64,000 nt of DNA from Nocardioides sp. Root190 (GCF_001428565.1 NZ_LMIA01000007.1:372001-436000); one strand, 5' to 3'. Shown: positions 1-7,969, counted from the stretch's first letter. Notes: a model not told the origin generated them from the letters alone. Program-made: numbers and translations.

Positions 1-1092
1 CCACAGGGGACTGTCGGCGCCGCTGGACGAGCTGGCCGCGACCATCTCCTCCACGACCGGCACGGTCGCCGTCGTGTAGGGGATGTTGTCGACGAAGGCG
101 CCGACGAGTCCGGAGCCGAACAGCAGCACCGTCGAGGCGAGGAACTCCCGATCGCCGAGGGCCTCGGCCGCGACCTCGCCGATCTTGCCGATCACCCCGA
201 CCTGGACCAGTGCGCCGACGAGCACGAACAACGCCATGAAGAAGGCGAGGGTGCCCCACTCGACCTCCTCCAGGAACTCCTCCGGCTCGGTGCGTGAGAC
301 CAGCACCGTCGCGCCGGCGCCCATCATCGCGACCATCGACGGATCGATGTGGAGCACGGTGTGGAGGCTGAAGGCGACCATCACCAGGCCGAGCACGATC
401 AGGCAGCGCACCAGCATCCGCATGTTCGTGATCGCATCGACCGGGCGCAGGTCGCCGAGGGTGTTGCCGACGTCGATCGAACCGGTCAGGTCCTTGCGGA
501 ACAGCCACCGCGCCATCACCACGAACAGCGCCAGCAGGATCACGGTGAGCGGCAGCGAGTGCACGAGGAAGTCGGTGAAGCTCAGGTTGGCCCGGCTGCC
601 GATGATGATGTTGGGCGGGTCGCCGATGAGCGTCGCGGTACCGCCGATGTTGGAGGCGAGGATCAGCGAGATGAGGTACGGCGCCGAGGGCAGTCCCAGC
701 TGGCGGCAGACCGAGAGGGTGACCGGTGCGACGAGCAGGACGCAGGTGACGTTGTCGAGGATCGGCGCCACCGTCGCACTGATCAGGACCAGCAGTACCA
801 GCAGGCGGTAGGGATCTCCGCCGGACTTGAGGGCCGCCCAGAGGGCGAGGAACTCGAAGAGCCCGGTCTGCTTGAGGACGCCGACGATGATCATCATCCC
901 GAACAGCAGGAAGATGACGTTCCAGTCGATGCCGGTGTGGTGGTCGAAGAAGGCGGACTTCGCATCGACCAGGCCGATCACGACCATCGCGGCCACACCG
1001 CCGAGGGCGGCCGCGACCCGGTGGATCCGCTCGGTCGCGATCAGTGCGTAGCTGACGATGAAGACCGAGAGGGCTGCGGAGGTGAGGATCAC
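1..1092 (-). CDS. ArsB/NhaD/SLC13-type ion permease (3' end off window)
   Basis: Integral membrane transporter of the ion-transporter superfamily that holds ArsB, NhaD and SLC13. Reading the minus strand from GTG at 1092 gives 364 open codons of hydrophobic protein to the window edge. The clearest signature is NIGGTATLIGDPPN, the substrate-site loop of this superfamily, preceded by DNVTCVLLVAP. A second, inverted-repeat-like counterpart (DNIPYTTATVPVVEE) lies near the visible end. The start overlaps the stop of the upstream RCK_C gene by GTGA, so translation is probably coupled. Substrate (Na+/H+, anion or arsenite) cannot be told from sequence. The C-terminus is missing because the gene runs off the left edge. 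Confidence 0.9.
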   Translation of the reverse strand, partial: MILTSAALSVFIVSYALIATERIHRVAAALGGVAAMVVIGLVDAKSAFFDHHTGIDWNVIFLLFGMMIIVGVLKQTGLFEFLALWAALKSGGDPYRLLVLLVLISATVAPILDNVTCVLLVAPVTLSVCRQLGLPSAPYLISLILASNIGGTATLIGDPPNIIIGSRANLSFTDFLVHSLPLTVILLALFVVMARWLFRKDLTGSIDVGNTLGDLRPVDAITNMRMLVRCLIVLGLVMVAFSLHTVLHIDPSMVAMMGAGATVLVSRTEPEEFLEEVEWGTLAFFMALFVLVGALVQVGVIGKIGEVAAEALGDREFLASTVLLFGSGLVGAFVDNIPYTTATVPVVEEMVAASSSSGADSPLW

Positions 1093-1568
1093 CCGGCCCT
1101 CCGCTGGGGGAGGTGGGTCTCGGCGGCGGTGCCCGGGTCGAGTCGCTCGTACCAGCCGGCGAGGCGGCCGTGCAGGCTCACCGACCGCAGGCGGTCCTCG
1201 ACCTCTCCGACCTGACCACGCGCGGCGACGGCCAGGACCTGGTCGCCGACACGCAGCGTGGTGCGCTCCTCGGGGACCAAAGCCACCGGACCGCGTGTCA
1301 CCAGCGACACCGCGGATCCGGGAGGCATCCGGAGCTCGCCGATCTCGACACCGGCCAGGCGCGAGTCCTCCTCCACCTCGAAGCGGAGCAGGACGGCGTC
1401 CATCCGGTCGAGGGTCGCGAACCCGATCGAGACCTTGTGGACGAAGGAGCCCTTCTCGGCCCAGCGGGGCTGGCGGCCGCGGCCGATCGCGAGTCCGACG
1501 GCGAAGCCGATGGCCGCGCAGATCATCCCGGCGGACACCGCCACCTCGAGGATTCCGTTGTCGCTCAC
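1089..1568 (-). CDS. Membrane-anchored RCK_C (TrkA-C) domain protein
   Basis: A 159-aa protein with one hydrophobic N-terminal segment (about residues 8-28, rich in GLAIG) followed by a region resembling a single RCK_C/TrkA-C ligand-binding domain (about 55-135; the pattern LRFEVEEDSRLAGVEIGEL then LRVGDQVLAVA is typical). RCK_C domains bind small ligands and gate cation channels or SLC13-like permeases, often as part of the transporter. Here the domain is a separate, anchored subunit with no RCK_N (NAD-binding) half. It overlaps the permease gene downstream (GTGA, 1089-1092) and the upstream gene (ATGA, 1565-1568), so the three form one operon and it probably regulates the permease. Confidence 0.8.
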   Translation of the reverse strand: MSDNGILEVAVSAGMICAAIGFAVGLAIGRGRQPRWAEKGSFVHKVSIGFATLDRMDAVLLRFEVEEDSRLAGVEIGELRMPPGSAVSLVTRGPVALVPEERTTLRVGDQVLAVAARGQVGEVEDRLRSVSLHGRLAGWYERLDPGTAAETHLPQRRAG

Positions 1569-1981
1569 TCCGCATCACCGTGGTCCGGCTCGGCGGAGGG
1601 CGAGGTGAGGAGGTGCTCGACGGCGACGACGTCGAGCCGCAGGAGGCGCGCGCCGAGGGCCTCGATCTCGGGCTGCACCGAGGCCTCGAGCCCGGCACGC
1701 GCCGTGGGCAGTGCGGCCTGCAGGCGGTCGAGCTCGTGCTGGCCGACCCAGCGTCGTACGGCGGGAGGCACGAGTGCCTGCGCGATGCGCTCGAGATCGG
1801 GCCCGGCGGCGGGCGCATCCGGTGCGAGGGTCACGTCCACCAGCAGGCGGAGGTCGGCGCCGTCCGTCGTACGACCGCGGACGGCCAGGGGAACCGTCAC
1901 GGCCTCGGTGACGTGGCCGTGGGTCCCTCCGGTCGTCACGGCACGGGCCAGTGCGCGGCGCAGTTCGGTCCATCGGGGCAT
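1565..1981 (-). CDS. Small SPFH/band-7-like protein, first gene of permease operon
   Basis: A 138-aa soluble protein. The central stretch (VDVTLAPD..., then RRWVGQHELDRLQAALPTARAGLE, then ALGARLLRLDVVAVEH) resembles the conserved part of SPFH/band-7 domains, in which a beta strand is followed by helices and a GxxLLRxDV-type strand. It lacks the N-terminal membrane hairpin and the long coiled coil of stomatins, so the assignment is tentative. The gene starts at ATG 1981, preceded by a weak TTGAGG-type ribosome site, and ends in an ATGA overlap with the RCK_C gene. Its position suggests an accessory role in the permease complex. It could equally be an unrelated actinobacterial hypothetical. Confidence 0.6.
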   Translation of the reverse strand: MPRWTELRRALARAVTTGGTHGHVTEAVTVPLAVRGRTTDGADLRLLVDVTLAPDAPAAGPDLERIAQALVPPAVRRWVGQHELDRLQAALPTARAGLEASVQPEIEALGARLLRLDVVAVEHLLTSPSAEPDHGDAE

Positions 1982-2093
1982 GCCTCAAGTCAAGGCGCTG
2001 CCCCGCCGCGGGCGTATGGGGTCCTCCACCCATTTGTGGCCGGACGGGGCCTGTTCGCTGGTCCCGGCGCCCCCGGTCGGGGAAGGTGTGGGG

Positions 2094-3086
2094 GTGCGCC
2101 TGTCCACCTCCTCCCTGTACTGGAAGGTCTGCCTCATCAACGGGGCCGTCCTGCTGGCGGGCACGCTCGTCCTCGTGCTGTCCCCGGCGCGGATCTCCGC
2201 CAGGGTCGTGGTGTCCGAAGTGCTCGTCCTCGTCGTGGGGCTGGCCGTCGTCCTCGCCGCCAACGCCTTCCTGCTCCACACCGCGCTCGCGCCCGTCGAC
2301 CGGGTGATCCGGGCGATGGGAACCGCGCCGATCGACGGCACCGTCGCCCGGCTCGGCGACGGCGACCCGGGCGGCGACGGGGCGGGGAGCAGGCTGGTCC
2401 GGAGCTATCACGCGATGATCGACCGGCTGGAGACGGAGCGGTCGACGAGCAACGCCAAGGCCCTCGCGGCGCAGGAGGCCGAGCGGCACCGGATCGCGCG
2501 GGAGCTGCACGACCAGGTGGGCCAGAGCCTGACGGTGGTGCTGCTCGGGCTGAAGCAGGTCGCCGACCGTGCGCCCGCCGAGCTCGCGGCCGAGCTCGAC
2601 CTGTTGCGAGAGAGCGCCCGTGCCGGTCTGGACGACGTACGACGGGTCGCCCGCGAGCTGCGTCCCGGAGTCCTCGACGACCTCGGCCTGCAGGCCGCGC
2701 TCGCGGCACTCGCGACCGACGTGGCCGCCCATGGCGGACCCGTGGTCCGGCGCACCTTCGCGCCGGGGCTGCCCGAGCTGCCGCACGACACGGAGCTCGT
2801 GGTCTACCGGGTCGCCCAGGAGGCGCTGACGAACGTCGTGCGGCATGCCCGCGCCACCCGCGTCGGCCTGTCGCTCCTCCGCGTGGGCGGCGAGCTGCAG
2901 CTGGAGATCGAGGACGACGGGATCGGGTTCGACGGAGCCGTGCGGGCCGGTGCCGGGGTGAGCGGGATGCGAGACCGGGCCGGTCTCGTGGGCGGTTCGG
3001 TCGAGATCGTCTCGTCGGGCGGTCACGGCACCGTCGTACGACTGCGGGTGCCGACGGGCCTGCCCGGGCAGGGGCTGGGCGCGTGA
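2094..3086 (+). CDS. NarL-type sensor histidine kinase
   Basis: Membrane histidine kinase of about 330 aa. Two hydrophobic segments lie in the first 60 residues, followed by a HAMP-like linker. The HisKA_3 box AxxxRIARELHDQVGQSL carries the phospho-accepting His near residue 139. A HATPase_c domain follows with the N box (AQEALTNVVRHA), G1 box (EDDGIGFD) and G2 (GVSGMRDRA). I chose GTG 2094 because GGAAGG lies 7 nt upstream and the hydrophobic N-terminus begins there; GTG 2088 is an in-frame alternative. The stop overlaps the response regulator start by GTGA. No large extracellular sensor domain is visible, so the signal is probably membrane-borne. Confidence 0.93.
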   Translation: MRLSTSSLYWKVCLINGAVLLAGTLVLVLSPARISARVVVSEVLVLVVGLAVVLAANAFLLHTALAPVDRVIRAMGTAPIDGTVARLGDGDPGGDGAGSRLVRSYHAMIDRLETERSTSNAKALAAQEAERHRIARELHDQVGQSLTVVLLGLKQVADRAPAELAAELDLLRESARAGLDDVRRVARELRPGVLDDLGLQAALAALATDVAAHGGPVVRRTFAPGLPELPHDTELVVYRVAQEALTNVVRHARATRVGLSLLRVGGELQLEIEDDGIGFDGAVRAGAGVSGMRDRAGLVGGSVEIVSSGGHGTVVRLRVPTGLPGQGLGA

Positions 3087-3727
3087 TCCGGATCCTGCTG
3101 GCCGACGACCATGCGCTCGTACGACGCGGGGTCCGCCTGATCCTCGAGCAGCAACCCGACCTCCAGGTCGTCGCCGAGGCCGCCGACGGTGCGGAGGCGG
3201 TGGCGCTGCTGCGCGAGACCGAGGTGGACCTGGTCGTGCTCGACATCGCGATGCCGGTGCTGACCGGGCTCCAGGCGGCGCGCGAGATCAACCGCCGCCG
3301 CGACCCACCGCGGATCCTGATGCTGTCGATGTACGACAACGAGCAGTACTTCTTCGAGGCCCTCAAGCTCGGCGCGAGCGGCTACGTACTGAAGTCCGTC
3401 GTCGACGAGGACCTCGTCGAGGCCTGCCGGGCGGCCATGCGCGGCGAGGCCTTCGCCTACCCGGGGGCGATGGGGGCGCTCGTGCGCGACTACCTCGACC
3501 GACTCGCGCGGGGCGAGAGGCTCCCACCCGCCGTACTGACCCCCCGCGAGGACGAGGTGCTCAAGCTCATTGCCGAGGGCCGCTCGTCCAAGGAGATCGC
3601 CCGGCTGCTGTCGATCAGCCTCAAGACCGTCGAGAGCCACCGCGCCAACATCCTCGCCCGCCTCGGCATGAGCGACCGCACCCAGCTGACCCGTTATGCC
3701 ATCCGCGCGGGACTCATCGAACCCTGA
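3083..3727 (+). CDS. NarL/FixJ-family response regulator
   Basis: A 214-aa DNA-binding response regulator. The N-terminal receiver has the acidic pair in LLADDHALVRRG, the phosphorylated Asp near residue 54 (VVLDIAMPV), and the switch residues Ser and Lys (LMLSMYD; VLKSVVDED). The C-terminal LuxR-type HTH reads LTPREDEVLKLIAEGRSSKEIA and SLKTVESHRANIL. It is translated from a GTG that overlaps the kinase stop codon by 4 bp, so kinase and regulator are made together as a cognate pair. The gene is followed after 6 nt by the first of the two long hairpins (3734-3800), which probably ends the transcript. Confidence 0.95.
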   Translation: MIRILLADDHALVRRGVRLILEQQPDLQVVAEAADGAEAVALLRETEVDLVVLDIAMPVLTGLQAAREINRRRDPPRILMLSMYDNEQYFFEALKLGASGYVLKSVVDEDLVEACRAAMRGEAFAYPGAMGALVRDYLDRLARGERLPPAVLTPREDEVLKLIAEGRSSKEIARLLSISLKTVESHRANILARLGMSDRTQLTRYAIRAGLIEP

Positions 3728-3733
3728 CCGTCT

Positions 3734-3800
3734 GCGGTAGTCCCGGGTCAAAAGCACCGCGACACGCGGTTTCCGGGTGCTTTTGACCCGGGACTACCGC
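3734..3800. repeat. Long hairpin repeat, copy 1
   Basis: A perfect 25-bp inverted repeat (3734-3758 and 3776-3800) around a 17-nt loop (3759-3775). The left arm begins GCGGTAGTCCCGGG and ends AAAAGCACC. The same arms, with a different loop of identical length, recur at 4962-5030. Placed 6 nt after the response regulator stop, it can act as a transcription terminator, but the arms are far longer than usual and no T-run follows the stem. Confidence 0.9.
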
Positions 3801-3906
3801 GGGCGGAGCCACCTGAGTGCGCCAAGGCTGTGGACGACGTGGTCCTTGCACAGGCGGTTTCTCGGTGGGTGTCGAGGAGTGACCGGTCCGACGCAACCTT
3901 CCGGGC

Positions 3907-4935
3907 ATGGTGCAGTGGGAGGAGCCGAGACCGGGGCTGGTGCGACCAGCCCGTCTGGACCCGACGGGGCAGCACGGCCCGACCAGGAGCGCGGCCCGGA
4001 ACCGCCGGAACTACCGGCGGTCGAGCTTCGGCTTCTACACGCCGACCTCGGTGGACGGTGAGTCTGCAGACCAACGCATCGTCGAGGCCTCGGTCGTCGT
4101 GCCCGAGGGACAGGCCATCACCGGCTGGGCTGCACTGCACTGGTGGGGCGGGGCGTGGTTCGGCGGCGTGGATGCGGCAGGCAATGCGCTTCCGGTCGAG
4201 CTCCTGATCAGCACCCGGGACGTCAAGGCGCAGCCGGGGTTCGTCGTCTGCGGCGAGGGGACCCATCCCGACAACATCGCGGTCGTCGACGGAGTGCCCG
4301 TGACGGTGCCGGCATGGACGGTCGCCTTCCTGATGCGGCGCGCCGACTCGTTGCGGGAGGCGGTCGTGGCGCTCGACATGGCGGCGTACTCCGATCTGGT
4401 GTCCATCGCCGAGGTCAGCGAGGTCATCTCGCACCAGTCCTCGTGGACGGGGGTGCCGCAGGCACGGGAGGCGCTCGCGCTGGCCGACGAGAACGCCTGG
4501 TCGCCCCGCGAGGTCTCGATGCGTCTCCTGTGGCAGGCCGGGATCGAGGGTGCCCGGCCGCGGTGCAACCTCCCGCTGTTCGACCACGAGGGCCGGCACC
4601 TCGGCACCCCTGACCTGATCGACGTGGCGGCCGGGGTCGCGGCCGACTACGACGGGGTGGTCCATCTCGGCCGGGATCAACGGCGCGCCGACCGTACGCG
4701 CGACGAGGTCTTCGCCGACCACGGTGTGGAGATGGTGCGCTGGCTGTCGGGGGACCGGCCCGGCGACTTCCTCGCCCGGCTGTACGCCGCCCATCAGCGG
4801 GCTGCGCTTCGTGCTGGCCCTCGCTCCTGGGTCGTGGAGCCGCCGCGCTGGTGGGTCTCGACGGGAACCGTCGTCGCCCGGCGCGGGTTGTCCGAGCTCC
4901 AACGACAGAGGTTCCTGAGGTATCGGATCGGGTGA
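3907..4935 (+). CDS. DUF559/AbiEi-like protein bracketed by hairpins
   Basis: A 342-aa protein of the large actinobacterial group annotated as type IV toxin-antitoxin AbiEi-like or DUF559. The N-terminal third is basic and contains the usual GPTRSAARNRRNYRRSSFGFY stretch. The C-terminal part (about residues 220-300) looks like a PD-(D/E)XK nuclease fold of the Vsr/DUF559 kind: GTPDLIDVAAGVAADYDGVVH, then DQRRADRTRDEVF and VEMVRWL. The Asp residues in TPDLID and DYDG are candidate metal ligands, but the usual ExK is not clear, so catalysis is uncertain. No toxin partner is adjacent. No good ribosome site precedes ATG 3907. The gene lies alone between two hairpin repeats, which is the notable feature. 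Confidence 0.8.
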   Translation: MVQWEEPRPGLVRPARLDPTGQHGPTRSAARNRRNYRRSSFGFYTPTSVDGESADQRIVEASVVVPEGQAITGWAALHWWGGAWFGGVDAAGNALPVELLISTRDVKAQPGFVVCGEGTHPDNIAVVDGVPVTVPAWTVAFLMRRADSLREAVVALDMAAYSDLVSIAEVSEVISHQSSWTGVPQAREALALADENAWSPREVSMRLLWQAGIEGARPRCNLPLFDHEGRHLGTPDLIDVAAGVAADYDGVVHLGRDQRRADRTRDEVFADHGVEMVRWLSGDRPGDFLARLYAAHQRAALRAGPRSWVVEPPRWWVSTGTVVARRGLSELQRQRFLRYRIG

Positions 4936-4961
4936 TCAGTCCGCCTGGTTGCGGTCCGGTT

Positions 4962-5030
4962 TGCGGTAGTCCCGGGTCAAAAGCACCCTCAACCGGCGTG
5001 TCCCGGTGCTTTTGACCCGGGACTACCGCA
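4962..5030. repeat. Long hairpin repeat, copy 2
   Basis: A perfect 26-bp inverted repeat (4962-4987 and 5005-5030) around a 17-nt loop (4988-5004). Its arms contain the same 25 bp as copy 1 at 3734-3800, while the loop sequence differs. It lies between the convergent stops of the DUF559-like gene (4935) and the ABC exporter (5039), where a bidirectional terminator would be expected. Confidence 0.9.
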
Positions 5031-5038
5031 CATCGGGG

Positions 5039-7003
5039 TCAGAGGGGGACGTCGGCCCGGCGGTCGTCGCAGTGGGGGCGGCCGTGGGGCTCGCGGGAGA
5101 ACTGCTCGTCGTACAAACGCTTGTAGAGGCCGCCGGCGCGGATCAGGTCGTCATGGGTGCCGTGCTCGACGAGGCGTCCGTCCTCGAGGCCGAAGATGAC
5201 GTCGGCGGAGCGGATCGTGGAGAGACGGTGCGCGATCGCGATGGTGGTGCGGGCACGGGTGGCACGCTCGAGGGCCTCCTGGACCAGGCGCTCGGTCTCG
5301 TTGTCGAGGGCCGAGGTGGCCTCGTCGAGGATCAGGATCGGGGGGTCCTTCAGCAGCACCCGGGCGATCGCGAGCCGCTGCTTCTCGCCGCCGGAGAGGC
5401 GGTAGCCACGCTCGCCGGTGATCGTCTCGTAGCCCTCGGGAAAGCCCATGATCCGATCGTGGATGTTGGCGTCGCGGGCGGCCTGCTCGATCTGCTCGGC
5501 GGTCGCGTCGGGCCGGGCGTAGGCGATGTTGTCGCGGATCGTCCCGTGGAAGAGGTAGGGCTCCTGGGTGACCATGCCGACCGCGTCGGCCAGCGATGAC
5601 TGCGTCAGGTCGCGTACGTCGTGCCCGTCGATGAGGACGGCGCCCTCGGTGACGTCGTAGAAGCGCGGGACGAGGTACGTCGCCGTCGTCTTCCCGCTGC
5701 CCGAGGGCCCCACGATCGCGGCGAGCTGACCGGGCTCGACCACGAGGGAGACGCCGTCGAGTGCCCAGGTCGGCCCCAGGGTGCGCTCCGCGCCGTCGGG
5801 GTCGTCGATGCGCACGCCGGACTCACCGAAGCGGTCCCGGTCGGCCGCGCCGGACAGCGAGCGCAGCTCGGGGTAGCGGAACCGGACGTCGCGGAACTCC
5901 ACCCGGCCGCGCAGCCCGTCGGCGTCGAGGGCGACGGCGCCGGGTCGCTCGGTGATCGCGGGCTCGAGGTCGAGGTACTCGAAGATCCGGCGGAACAGCG
6001 CGAGCGAGGTCTGCACGTCGAGGGACACCCGCATCAGCTGGAGCAGCGGCATCTGGAGCCGGCCCTGCAGGGTGGTGAACGCGACCAGGGTGCCCGCGGT
6101 CAGGGCGTCCTCCCCGACCGGCGCCGAGCCGGTGATGATCCAGCCGGCGACGAGGTAGATCAGGGCAGGCGTGATCGCGAAGAACGTCTGCACGACGGCG
6201 AAGAAGGTCCGGCCGGTCATCGCCTGCTCGACCTGGAGCCGGGTCTGGCGGACGTTGGCCCGGCGGTAGCGCTCGACCTCCGACTCGGACCGGTTGAACA
6301 CCTTGGCGAGCAGGATCCCGCTCACCGACAGGGCTTCCTCGGTGATCGCCGTCATCTCCGACAGCGACTCCTGGGTGCGCCGCGCCAGACGCTGGCGACG
6401 TCGGCCGACCCGCAGCTGGAGGAAGACGAACAGCGGCATCACGATCAGGGTCAGGATCGTCAGCTGCCACGACAGCACGAGCATCGAGACGAACGCGGCG
6501 GCCACGGTGACGGAGTTCTGCACCATCGAGGTCGCCGTGTCGGTCAGGACCGTGCGCACGCCCGCGACGTCGTTGGCCAGCCGCGACTGGATCGCACCGG
6601 TCTTGGTCGCGGTGAAGAACGCGAGCTCCATCTTCTGCAGGTGCTCGAAGAGATCGCCACGAAGGTCGGCCATCGCGGAGTTCCCGACCGTGGAGGTCAG
6701 CCAGTTCTGGCCGATCCCGATCAGCGCGGTGACGACGGGGATCAGGCACATCCCGGCGACCAGCCAGGCCAAGAGGTGCAGGCGCGGGTCGCCGCCGTCG
6801 AGCGGGAACAGCGCGTCGTCGAAGACCGCGCGGGTCAGGAACGGGACGACGGACTGCAGCGCCGCGGCCGCCACGACGGCCACGAGCACCAGTGCGATCT
6901 TGCTGCGGTAGGGCCGCAACAGGAGAGCGACGCGGGGCAGGACCTCCTGGTTGCCGCGCAGCTCGTCGGGGGACAGGTGGGTGATGGTGGAGCTCGGCCG
7001 CAT
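5039..7003 (-). CDS. Type I ABC exporter (fused TMD-NBD half-transporter)
   Basis: A 654-aa ATP-binding cassette exporter of the MsbA/MDR kind. The N-terminal 330 residues hold about six membrane helices. The ATPase follows, with Walker A GPSGSGKT near residue 430, the signature LSGGEKQR near 534, Walker B ILILDEATSALD near 553 and the H-loop IAHRLSTI near 593. An unusual hydrophilic insert of about 30 residues (DRDRFGESGVRIDDPDGAERT) separates the first NBD strand from the strand leading to Walker A. It is a single half-transporter with no partner nearby, so it probably works as a homodimer. It lies 4 nt after the nitroreductase gene in the same direction, so the two are likely co-transcribed. 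The substrate is unknown (drug or lipid). Confidence 0.93.
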   Translation of the reverse strand: MRPSSTITHLSPDELRGNQEVLPRVALLLRPYRSKIALVLVAVVAAAALQSVVPFLTRAVFDDALFPLDGGDPRLHLLAWLVAGMCLIPVVTALIGIGQNWLTSTVGNSAMADLRGDLFEHLQKMELAFFTATKTGAIQSRLANDVAGVRTVLTDTATSMVQNSVTVAAAFVSMLVLSWQLTILTLIVMPLFVFLQLRVGRRRQRLARRTQESLSEMTAITEEALSVSGILLAKVFNRSESEVERYRRANVRQTRLQVEQAMTGRTFFAVVQTFFAITPALIYLVAGWIITGSAPVGEDALTAGTLVAFTTLQGRLQMPLLQLMRVSLDVQTSLALFRRIFEYLDLEPAITERPGAVALDADGLRGRVEFRDVRFRYPELRSLSGAADRDRFGESGVRIDDPDGAERTLGPTWALDGVSLVVEPGQLAAIVGPSGSGKTTATYLVPRFYDVTEGAVLIDGHDVRDLTQSSLADAVGMVTQEPYLFHGTIRDNIAYARPDATAEQIEQAARDANIHDRIMGFPEGYETITGERGYRLSGGEKQRLAIARVLLKDPPILILDEATSALDNETERLVQEALERATRARTTIAIAHRLSTIRSADVIFGLEDGRLVEHGTHDDLIRAGGLYKRLYDEQFSREPHGRPHCDDRRADVPL

Positions 7004-7007
7004 CCGG

Positions 7008-7694
7008 TCAGACCTCCCCGCCCGTGCCGGACGAGTCGGTGCCGGACCAGCCCGCGCCCCAGTGACCCCGGTGGGCCACCTCTTCCCACGGAGTACGACG
7101 CCGGCGGCTCGCCGATCCGCGGGCTCCCTCGGAACGGGGCGCCGGGTGGCCGACCGTGATCGCGCCGATCGGGTGGGGCGCCTCGTCGGTCGCGGAGTCG
7201 ACCAGTCCGAGGACGGCCTTCACGGCGTCGACCCTGCCGGGGACGAGTCCGAAGAAGCAGCCACCGAGGCCCGCGTCGGTGACCGACTGCAGGATCAGCA
7301 GGGAGGCCATCGCGGTGTCGAGGTGCCAGTAGGGCATCGCCCACCGGGAGGCGTCGTGGTCGGTGAGGCCGGCGCGGGTCTTGTCGGGCTCGGCGTAGCG
7401 GTCGAGGTAGGCCGCGCGGCGGCTGCACGGGACGATCACCACGGGGGCGCTCATCATCCCCGCCAGCCAGCGGTCCGGGGAGCCGCCCTCGGCGGCGGCG
7501 TCGCTCTGGGCCGTCCAGAAACCGCGGACGCTCTCGGGGGTGTCGAGCACGAGGAACGCCCAGCCCTGCGAGTGGCCGGCGCTCGGCGCCCGGGTCGCCA
7601 GGTCGAGCGCCTGCTCGATCACGGCGGGGTCCACGGGGTCGGCCGTGTAGGCGCGCGTCATCCGGCGGCGACGGACGACCTCGGCGAACTCCAC
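7008..7694 (-). CDS. Nitroreductase-family flavoprotein
   Basis: A 228-aa FMN-dependent nitroreductase-like protein. The N-terminus FAEVVRRRRMTRAYTADPVD is the usual RRSxRxF-type FMN phosphate-binding start, followed by LATRAPSAGHSQGWAFLVL. The glycine-rich segment near residue 145-160 (LLILQSVTDAGLGGCFFGL) is the conserved isoalloxazine/dimer region, and GAITVGHPAP is the typical C-terminal strand. The remaining C-terminal tail (RSEGARGSASRRRRTPWEE...) is longer and more basic than usual. It probably reduces nitro compounds, quinones or enones with NAD(P)H. Its promoter faces the palindromic region at 7729-7783. Confidence 0.88.
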   Translation of the reverse strand: MEFAEVVRRRRMTRAYTADPVDPAVIEQALDLATRAPSAGHSQGWAFLVLDTPESVRGFWTAQSDAAAEGGSPDRWLAGMMSAPVVIVPCSRRAAYLDRYAEPDKTRAGLTDHDASRWAMPYWHLDTAMASLLILQSVTDAGLGGCFFGLVPGRVDAVKAVLGLVDSATDEAPHPIGAITVGHPAPRSEGARGSASRRRRTPWEEVAHRGHWGAGWSGTDSSGTGGEV

Positions 7695-7728
7695 CCCGCG
7701 ATCATTCCACCCGGTGCCGACGGGGGAA

Positions 7729-7783
7729 TGAGGTAGGCGGGGGGTCGACCTAGGGCAGCTGCCCGATGTGGGTGCCTACCTCA
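7729..7783. promoter_or_regulatory. Nested palindromes between nitroreductase and small ORF/LAL regulator
   Basis: A 10-bp inverted repeat, TGAGGTAGGC (7729-7738) and GCCTACCTCA (7774-7783), encloses a second perfect 12-bp palindrome, GGGCAGCTGCCC (7753-7764). It lies in the divergent intergenic region between the nitroreductase start (7694) and the small ORF at 7803. The geometry suits a dimeric or tetrameric regulator controlling one or both directions. The regulator is unknown. Confidence 0.5.
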
Positions 7784-7802
7784 GACGACGAGTCTCGACG
7801 TC

Positions 7803-7955
7803 ATGAGCAATGACTACTTCTTCAACGCAGAGAACTCCTACCGTCGTCAGCGCGCCATGCTCGGCATCGCCGCCAGCCGGGCGGGCCGCACCAGGGCGTC
7901 CTGGCTGCGTCGGCTCGCCGCTGCCGACCCGACCATCGAGCGGCACGCGCGCTGA
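7803..7955 (+). CDS. Small basic hypothetical protein (50 aa)
   Basis: A 50-codon frame beginning MSNDYFFNAENSYRRQRAML and ending ERHAR. It is rich in Arg and Ala, with no membrane segment. I do not recognise a family. Support: it fills the gap before the LAL regulator (15 nt from its stop to GTG 7970), its codon use is the GC-rich third-position type of its neighbours, and GAGTCT lies 7 nt before the ATG, close to the TAnnnT-N6-8-start layout of leaderless genes elsewhere in the window. It may be a real microprotein or a chance frame in the leader of the regulator. Confidence 0.45.
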   Translation: MSNDYFFNAENSYRRQRAMLGIAASRAGRTRASWLRRLAAADPTIERHAR

Positions 7956-7969
7956 CCGACCCCTCGGAC

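Noticed and set aside
83..1215. Plus-strand open frames over the left-edge permease
   Set aside because: They are antisense to a membrane protein with clear family motifs, and their translations are low-complexity Arg/Ser or Glu/Asp/Gln-rich.
3734..5030. Hairpin-flanked segment as an insertion sequence
   Set aside because: No transposase and no target-site duplication visible; the enclosed gene is DUF559/AbiEi-like. Kept as an open finding, not as a mobile element.
3023..5599. Open frames that begin LLTRDYR inside the hairpins (3777 plus, 5006 plus, 3757 minus)
   Set aside because: They start alike only because the repeat arm encodes those residues; beyond the repeat they share nothing and two overlap real genes.
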